Shown here in pieces: positions 6,907-12,016 of a stretch of DNA of 12,016 nucleotides (positions are counted from its first letter, which is position 1; each line of letters starts with the position of its first letter). A program made the position numbers and the translations under genes. Source of the stretch: CAZBZG01 sp964496245 (GTDB taxonomy: Bacteria; Planctomycetota; SZUA-567); contig CAZBZG010000132.1 of assembly GCA_964496245.1 (NCBI GenBank), positions 1-12,016 on the forward strand, in the 5' to 3' direction. The notes under the pieces are model-generated. The model ran no database searches. It had not been told where the DNA came from and worked only from the letters and a program-made list of their open reading frames with translations.

Positions 6907-8384
6907 CACGGAGGATCCGGGCTTCCCACGGCCGCGGCAATGGCCCGGCGAATGGAGTCCGCGGTGAAGGGCTTGCGCACCAGGCCGGCCGCCCGGTCCG
7001 CATACCGCCTGAGCCGCTCGTCCTCGGCCCGCCCCGTCAGCAGCACGATCGGCATGTCCCTGCAGGTCTCGGTCATCCGGTCGAACGCCTCGAAACCATC
7101 CATCTCTCCACCGAGCAAAAGATCCAACAAAACAACATCATACGAACCTTCCGCAAGCCTGTCAAGGCCTTCGCTGGCGGAGGCCACGGATTCAACATGC
7201 TGTCGCGAAAGCAGGTTACGGATTACATTGTGCAGAGCCTCTTCGTCATCGATGACCAGGACCCGCAGACCCGAGACCTCCGGGGGGTCCGTGTCCGACC
7301 TTCCCGCCTCTCCCTCCGCTTCGAAAGCTGTCTCGCACACAGGAATGCGCACCGTGAACACGCTGCCGTTGCCGGGCTCGCTCTCGACCTCAATCCGTCC
7401 GCCGTGCGTCTTCACGAGGTTGTAGGTCAGAGTCAGGCCCAAGCCCCGCCCGTCGGCTTCTTCCGAACCGCCGAGCGCTCCCTTTGTGGTGAAAAACGGC
7501 TCGAACATGTGTTCGCGCTGCGTCTCGCTCATGCCCCTGCCCGTATCCCGGACTTCCACGGCGGCCCATCCTTCGCGCGCGAAGAGGCGGATTCCGATCC
7601 GTCCCTTCGTGGTCATGGCGTGGTAGGCATTGACCACCAGGTTCAGGAAGACCTGCTGCAGCATGCCTTCGTTCCCCACCACCGGCGGATCCGCCTCGAT
7701 CTCGACGGCCAGTTCGATCCCTTTGGCGCACATCTCCAGGCCGACCAGCCGCTCAATGGTGCGGAGGATCGGGCCCAGACGTACACCCGGGTGCAGCTCG
7801 GCGCGCAGGCTCGAGAAGGTGAGTAGCGCATGGATGATCTCGGCCGCGCGTTCGGCCTGCTCGAGTGCGACATCAACCAGGGTGTTGGCATACTTGTCAT
7901 GGTTCTTCGCGAGTTCGGCATAGCCATGGATGCTCGCCCAGATGTTGTTGAACTCGTGCGCCACGCCGGCGCCCAGCATGCCCACGGCAACCATGCGTTC
8001 GGCTTGCGCGGCCTTGAGCAACGCGACGCAGGAATCGGTCACGTCGGTCAGCCAGAGGAGGACCTGTCCGGCACGGGGGTCGTCGACCGGAAACGCGCAG
8101 CCCCCGATGCCGAGGGTGCGGCGCTGGCCCTTGCAGTGCGAGACCGCGAAGCAGGCGGAGATCGGGGCACTACCGGATCGGACGTCCGACAGCAGGCGTT
8201 GAAACTCCGTGTCGTGCGCCCCGAGTACCTCAGCCGCGCTCCGTCCCGTACACGCCTGGGGATCCTCGCCCAGCCATTCCCCGGCCTTGGGGCTCATGCC
8301 CGTCACCCGCCCCGCGTCGTCTACGGCCACGTGGGGGGCACCGAGCTTCTCCGCCATGGTCTCGAACAAGCCCGCGGGCGGCAT
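6906..8384 (-). CDS. Hybrid sensor histidine kinase (PAS - HisKA - HATPase - receiver)
   Basis: This 492-residue protein has no signal peptide or membrane segment and is expected to be a cytoplasmic sensor kinase. From the ATG at 8384, residues 1-120 look like a PAS-type sensor ending in VLLWLTDVTD. The dimerisation/phosphoacceptor helix carries VAHEFNNIWASI with His143. The ATP-binding domain shows the N-box NLVVNAYHAM (248-257), DTGRGMS (280-286) and GRGLGL (312-317). A receiver domain fills about 373-487, with acidic pair Asp379/Asp380, phosphoacceptor Asp421 in VVLLDLLLGG, Thr450 and Lys471 in RKPF. All catalytic positions are intact. There is no DNA-binding output domain or Hpt domain, so the next partner must be encoded elsewhere. 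The frame extends four codons upstream to a GTG, but that GTG has no proper ribosome site. The ATG has GGAGGG five bases away, so I use it. A candidate promoter lies in the upstream gap. The signal sensed cannot be read from sequence. Confidence 0.9.
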   Translation of the reverse strand: MPPAGLFETMAEKLGAPHVAVDDAGRVTGMSPKAGEWLGEDPQACTGRSAAEVLGAHDTEFQRLLSDVRSGSAPISACFAVSHCKGQRRTLGIGGCAFPVDDPRAGQVLLWLTDVTDSCVALLKAAQAERMVAVGMLGAGVAHEFNNIWASIHGYAELAKNHDKYANTLVDVALEQAERAAEIIHALLTFSSLRAELHPGVRLGPILRTIERLVGLEMCAKGIELAVEIEADPPVVGNEGMLQQVFLNLVVNAYHAMTTKGRIGIRLFAREGWAAVEVRDTGRGMSETQREHMFEPFFTTKGALGGSEEADGRGLGLTLTYNLVKTHGGRIEVESEPGNGSVFTVRIPVCETAFEAEGEAGRSDTDPPEVSGLRVLVIDDEEALHNVIRNLLSRQHVESVASASEGLDRLAEGSYDVVLLDLLLGGEMDGFEAFDRMTETCRDMPIVLLTGRAEDERLRRYADRAAGLVRKPFTADSIRRAIAAAVGSPDPP

Positions 8385-8388
8385 GCGT

Positions 8389-8394
8389 CCCTCC
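8389..8394 (-). promoter_or_regulatory. Ribosome-binding site deciding the kinase start
   Basis: On the minus strand this reads GGAGGG, with the ATG at 8384 four bases further on (five from the GGAGG core). The alternative GTG at 8396 lies upstream of this site and has only a GGA directly abutting it. The spacing therefore favours the ATG. Confidence 0.65.
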
Positions 8395-8421
8395 ACTCCT
8401 ACCGCCGGGCGCGGCTACAGG

Positions 8422-8444
8422 CCGGCCCGGGCCGGAGGATCCTC
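8422..8444. repeat. Two adjoining perfect palindromes in the kinase leader
   Basis: CCGGCCCGGGCCGG (8422-8435) is a perfect 14-base palindrome and GAGGATCCTC (8435-8444) a perfect 10-base one; they share one base. They lie between the candidate promoter and the kinase start, within what would be the 5' untranslated leader. They could bind a dimeric regulator or fold in RNA. GC-rich palindromes do arise by chance in such DNA, so only the symmetry itself is certain. Confidence 0.4.
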
Positions 8445-8458
8445 GCCCTTCCAGAGGT

Positions 8459-8486
8459 ATGCTACGTCGGCGCCAACGACAGTCAA
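8459..8486 (-). promoter_or_regulatory. Candidate sigma-70-type promoter for the kinase gene
   Basis: On the minus strand a -35 element TTGACT (8481-8486, five of six consensus bases) is followed after 16 bases by TAGCAT (8459-8464, four of six). Transcription would start near 8452, giving a leader of roughly 70 bases before the ATG at 8384. The element lies about 30 bases after the dnaE stop codon, in the only gap available to drive the kinase separately. This is a match by eye to the consensus and could be fortuitous. Confidence 0.42.
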
Positions 8487-8514
8487 GCACAAACGCACGC
8501 TACGCGCCACATCT

Positions 8515-11500
8515 TCAGATGGCGGTCTTTCCGTTGTAGAGCAGATGCCCCTCGCCCAAGAGATCCGTTACGTCCCTGACAAGGTGGCGGGACGGCCGCA
8601 CGCCATACTGGCGACCCGCCCGGATGCTCACCTCGCAGTGGTTGGCCGCCTGGACGCGGAACTGGAGCGGCACGTCTCCGCGGTGGGACTCGAGCAAAGC
8701 TCCGAGCTCCTCGACCTGGGTCTGGTCCAAACCGGCGCCCGCGAGCTGGATCACCGCATACTGCGTCAGCTGCTCTTCGGCTGCTTCGAGCGGCACCAGA
8801 TTGTCCGCGATGACCGACGGTTCGCTCTGCCTTCGATCGAGCCGCCCCTGGACGAAGACGATTCGATCCTCCTCCAGCATGCCCTTGACTCGCTCGTATG
8901 TGCGATGGAACAGCATGACGGTGACCGCGCCGTCCATGTCCTCGAGCACGACCTGGGCAAAACGGTTCTCGTTCCGATCGGTCCGCAGCCGGATGCCGGC
9001 GATCAGCCCGCCCACGGTCACCGTGGCCTGGTCTTCCAAATGGGCCAACTCGCTGGTGGTGGCCGTCGCAAAGGCCTGAAGCTGGTTCTCATACCGCGCC
9101 AGCGGATGGCTGGAGACGTAGAACCCCAGCACCTCCTTCTCCATGGCCAGCCGATGGGGATCGGTCCACTGCGGAACGTCGGGCAGCGGAGGCACCGGGG
9201 CCTCGCCGGCCGCGCCGAAGAGCCCCATCTGTCCGGTCATGCGATCCTTCTGCGCAGCGCCTCCGACCGCCAGCGCCGACTCGAGCGCCGCCACCGTCTG
9301 GGCGCGATATCCGCCCAGGGAATCGAAGGCCCCCGCCTTGATCAGGGCCTCGATGCTCCCCTTGTTGAGCAGCCGCAAGTCCACTCGCGTGCAGAAGTCG
9401 TGGAGCCCCTTGTACGGCCCGTTGGCCTGCCGCTCCTCCACCAGCCCCTCGACCGCCTTGTCGCCCACGCCCTTGACCGCGGCCAGGCCGAAACGGATCG
9501 AGCTGCCGACCACCGTGAAATAAGCGTCCGATTCGTTGACGTCAGGCGGCAGCACCTCGACCTCCTGGCGGCGGCATTCCTTGATGTCCTGCACGACCTT
9601 CTTGGAGTCTCCCCGGTGAATGGTCAAGAGTGCCGCCATGTACTCCTTTGGATGGTGACACTTGAGATACGCCGTCTGGTAAGCGATGTAGGCGTAGCAG
9701 GCGGAGTGCGACTTGTTGAATCCATAGCCGGCAAAGTAGTCGATCTGCTCGAACACCTTTTCGGCCACCTCCTCGCCCACCGTGTCCTTGGCCTGGGCGA
9801 TGAACTTCTCGCGATAGTCGTCCATGATGGCCTTGATCTTCTTGCCCATGGCCCGGCGCATCAGGTCGCCTTCGGACAGAGTGAAGTGGGCCAGTTCCTG
9901 CGCCAGCGCCTGCACCTGCTCCTGGTAGAGGATCAGGCCGTGGGTCTCCTCCAGGATGGGCTGCATCGCAGGATGGTAGTACTGCGCCCGCTCCTCGCCG
10001 TGCTTGCACCGGATGTAGGTGTCGCCCAGCCCCGCTCCCAGGGGGCCCGGGCGGTACATGGCGACGGCAGCGATCAAGTCCTCGAAGCGGTCCGGCTTGA
10101 GCTTCGTCAGCAGCTCGCGGAAGCCGCCGGATTCGAACTGGAAGACACCGCGCGCCTCGCCTCGCTGGAGCATGGCGTAGGTCGCCGCGTCATCGAGCGG
10201 AATGCCCTCAAGGTCGATTCGTTCGCCTGTGGTGCGTTCAATGTTGGCGGCCGCCTTCTGGAGCAGCGTGAGCGTCTCGAGCCCGAGCACGTCGATCTTG
10301 CACAGCCCCATCTTCTCGAGCACCTTCTGCTCGTACTGGGTGGTGATTTCATCGCCACGCTTGGCGAGGGGGCCGTACTCGAGGAGCGGCCGGTCGGCCA
10401 CCACCACGCCGCACGCATGCGTACCCGTCTGCCGCACCACCCCGTCCAGCTGCGCGGCGATGTCCAGAAGCTCCTTGACCTGCGGATCGCTGTTGTGCAG
10501 CTCACGCAGATCGGGATTGTGCTCCATGGAGACGTCGATGCTGCTCTTGCCTTCCTTGGGCTTGACCATGTCGGGGATCATCTTGGCGATCACGTCCACC
10601 TCGTGGAGGGGAACGCCGAGCACACGCCCGACGTCGCGCACCGCGCTCTTGGCCGACAGACACCCGAAGGTGACGATCTGAGCGCACCGGTCCCGTCCGT
10701 GGCGCTCCATGATGTATTCGAGCAGCTCCCCGCGCCGCTCCTTGTCGAAGTCGAGGTCGATGTCCGGCATCTCGTTGCGCCCCTCGTTCAGGAACCGCTC
10801 GAAGAGCAGGCCGTACTTGAGGGGATCGAGGTTCGTGATGCCCAAAGCATAGGAGACGATCGAGCCGGCCGCCGAACCCCGGCCCGGCCCGACCGCGATC
10901 CCGCGCTTGCGCGCGGACGCCACGAGATCCCAGACGATCAGGAAGTAGGACGGGAACCCCATCTTGTTGATCACGCCCATCTCGTGCTCGTACCGCTCCT
11001 GGACGGCCGGCGGGAGGGGGTCGCCGTAGCGCTCTTTCAGACCCTCCCGGCAGAGCCGGTCTAGGTACGCCGACAGGCTCATCCCCTCCGGCGGATCGAT
11101 CCTGGGCAGGTGGAACGCATCGAAATCGAACTCCACGTTGCAGCGGCTGGCGATCTCCACCGTGCGATCGCAGGCCTCCTCGTATCCCTTGAAGGCCAAT
11201 CGCATCTGCTCCGGGCTCTTGAGGAAGAAGTCCTCGGATTCGATCCGCATGCGCTTCTCATCGTCGAGCTTCTTGCCCGTGTTGATGCAGACGAGCACGT
11301 CCTGCACGCGGGCCTGCTCGGGATGGATGTAGTGCACGTCAGAGGTGGCGACAAGCGGGATCCCCGTCCGCTCCGAGAGCGCGGCCATCCGCGGCAGGAC
11401 CGTGTCCTGCTCCTCGAGTCCGTTGTTCATGATCTCAAGAAAGAAGTTCTCCTCCCCCAAGATCTCCCGATATTCGCGGGCCGCTGCCTCGGCCTCGTCC

Positions 11501-11964
11501 TCCCGTCCGCCGAGCAAATGCCGGCTGATCTCGCCCGACAGACACCCGGAGAGCGCGATGAGGCCTTCTCCGTGCTCGCGTAGGCTCTCCTTGTCGATCC
11601 GCGGGCGGTAGTAGAACCCTTCGGTGTACCCCAGACTGCACAGGCGGCACAGGTTCCGGTACCCGTTCTGGTCCTTGGCGAGGAGCGTCAGGTGGTAACT
11701 CGCGTCCCGGATGCCGTGCGAATCCCGTTCGAAACGGGACCCGGGCGCCACATAGGCCTCGAACCCGATGATGGGCTTGATGCCACGGTGCTCGGCAGCC
11801 TGGTAGAATTCGACCGCCCCGAACATGGCCCCATGGTCCGTGATGGCCATCTCGCGCATGCCGAGCTCTTTGGCCCGGTCGAGCATCGCCTCGACCTGGC
11901 AGACGCCGTCCAGGATGGAATAGTGCGTATGCAGATGCAGGTGCGCAAACGAGGGCGTCCCCAT
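8515..11964 (-). CDS. dnaE: DNA polymerase III subunit alpha
   Basis: This 1149-residue protein is the replicative polymerase catalytic subunit, close in length to E. coli DnaE (1160). Domains in order: PHP (about 1-275), polymerase palm/thumb (about 280-560), fingers (560-810), helix-hairpin-helix region (823-890), OB fold (about 980-1055) and a C-terminal domain that in the family contacts tau. The catalytic aspartates are Asp401 and Asp403 in PDIDLDF and Asp558 in KIDVLGL; GPGRGSAAGS lies at 359-368. QMGLF (912-916) fits the beta-clamp binding motif. The PHP domain keeps His10, His12, Asp19, His44, Glu69, His91, Cys141, Asp209 and His211, matching the nine metal ligands known from Thermus alpha subunits. 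The open frame continues 17 codons upstream to a GTG at 12015 with an Arg/Ala-rich leader unlike the family. I choose the ATG at 11964 because AGGAGG precedes it by five bases and MGTPSFAHLHLHTHYS is the normal N-terminus. It runs before the kinase with a 130-base gap and appears to be an independent housekeeping gene. Confidence 0.97.
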   Translation of the reverse strand: MGTPSFAHLHLHTHYSILDGVCQVEAMLDRAKELGMREMAITDHGAMFGAVEFYQAAEHRGIKPIIGFEAYVAPGSRFERDSHGIRDASYHLTLLAKDQNGYRNLCRLCSLGYTEGFYYRPRIDKESLREHGEGLIALSGCLSGEISRHLLGGREDEAEAAAREYREILGEENFFLEIMNNGLEEQDTVLPRMAALSERTGIPLVATSDVHYIHPEQARVQDVLVCINTGKKLDDEKRMRIESEDFFLKSPEQMRLAFKGYEEACDRTVEIASRCNVEFDFDAFHLPRIDPPEGMSLSAYLDRLCREGLKERYGDPLPPAVQERYEHEMGVINKMGFPSYFLIVWDLVASARKRGIAVGPGRGSAAGSIVSYALGITNLDPLKYGLLFERFLNEGRNEMPDIDLDFDKERRGELLEYIMERHGRDRCAQIVTFGCLSAKSAVRDVGRVLGVPLHEVDVIAKMIPDMVKPKEGKSSIDVSMEHNPDLRELHNSDPQVKELLDIAAQLDGVVRQTGTHACGVVVADRPLLEYGPLAKRGDEITTQYEQKVLEKMGLCKIDVLGLETLTLLQKAAANIERTTGERIDLEGIPLDDAATYAMLQRGEARGVFQFESGGFRELLTKLKPDRFEDLIAAVAMYRPGPLGAGLGDTYIRCKHGEERAQYYHPAMQPILEETHGLILYQEQVQALAQELAHFTLSEGDLMRRAMGKKIKAIMDDYREKFIAQAKDTVGEEVAEKVFEQIDYFAGYGFNKSHSACYAYIAYQTAYLKCHHPKEYMAALLTIHRGDSKKVVQDIKECRRQEVEVLPPDVNESDAYFTVVGSSIRFGLAAVKGVGDKAVEGLVEERQANGPYKGLHDFCTRVDLRLLNKGSIEALIKAGAFDSLGGYRAQTVAALESALAVGGAAQKDRMTGQMGLFGAAGEAPVPPLPDVPQWTDPHRLAMEKEVLGFYVSSHPLARYENQLQAFATATTSELAHLEDQATVTVGGLIAGIRLRTDRNENRFAQVVLEDMDGAVTVMLFHRTYERVKGMLEEDRIVFVQGRLDRRQSEPSVIADNLVPLEAAEEQLTQYAVIQLAGAGLDQTQVEELGALLESHRGDVPLQFRVQAANHCEVSIRAGRQYGVRPSRHLVRDVTDLLGEGHLLYNGKTAI

Positions 11965-11969
11965 GTCTT

Positions 11970-11975
11970 CCTCCT
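11970..11975 (-). promoter_or_regulatory. Ribosome-binding site deciding the dnaE start
   Basis: On the minus strand this reads AGGAGG, five bases before the ATG at 11964. It fixes the polymerase start there and excludes the longer frame opening at a GTG near the window edge. Confidence 0.75.
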
Positions 11976-12016
11976 GCCGCCTCAACCGCCGGCTACGCGC
12001 CGCCGCGGCGGGCACG

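Noticed and set aside
8209..11064. A 951-residue open frame on the plus strand across the kinase and dnaE genes
   Set aside because: It lies wholly opposite real genes with intact catalytic motifs, is rich in His, Leu, Arg and Val without any recognisable domain, and is the mirror frame expected from high-GC codon use.
12000..12011. Palindrome CCGCCGCGGCGG upstream of dnaE
   Set aside because: It is made only of G and C at the window edge in GC-rich DNA, lies within a possible upstream frame, and has no supporting promoter.
11965..12015. An N-terminal extension of dnaE from a GTG at 12015
   Set aside because: The added 17 residues are Ala/Arg-rich and foreign to the family, while the inner ATG has a full AGGAGG at five bases.

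Overview
The window is high-GC bacterial chromosome. It carries six protein-coding genes, all read from the minus strand, with no RNA genes, insertion sequences, CRISPR arrays or phage genes that I can see. The long open frames on the plus strand are mirror frames of the GC-rich coding sequence. The pairing of a GldF-GldG-type ABC system with a DUF4340 protein is known from the Verrucomicrobia/Kiritimatiellota/Planctomycetes side of the bacterial tree and from some Deltaproteobacteria. A high-GC member of the PVC group is my best guess, but no gene here settles the phylum.

In the direction of transcription (high to low coordinates), the layout is as follows. At 11964-8515 lies dnaE, the replicative DNA polymerase III alpha subunit, complete from a well-supported ATG. 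At 8384-6906 lies a soluble PAS/histidine-kinase protein with a C-terminal receiver domain. It has its own candidate promoter, and its leader contains two adjoining palindromes. After a 217-base gap comes a tight four-gene block. It starts with an ABC ATPase (6688-5732), followed with a 4-base ATGA overlap by an 857-residue protein that joins an ABC-2 permease to a GldG-like periplasmic auxiliary domain (5735-3162). A 708-residue membrane-anchored DUF4340 protein (3102-976) and an M48-family zinc metalloprotease with an export signal (952-89) complete it. A strong hairpin at 35-68 lies just beyond the last stop codon.

The four-gene block reads as one operon for a cell-envelope machine. The ATPase drives the permease half of the fusion, while the GldG half and the DUF4340 protein project outside the cytoplasmic membrane. 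The M48 protease could process or clear envelope proteins, but its link rests only on position. The substrate is unknown. In Flavobacterium the related GldA/GldF/GldG proteins are needed for gliding, but relatives in other phyla occur without known gliding, so a motility function should not be assumed.

The polymerase and the kinase look like independent neighbours. The points most worth a second look are the GldF-GldG fusion with its compositional inserts, the apparent fourfold repeat and acidic insert in the DUF4340 protein, the promoter and palindromes in front of the kinase, and the complete set of metal-ligand residues in the PHP domain of the polymerase.
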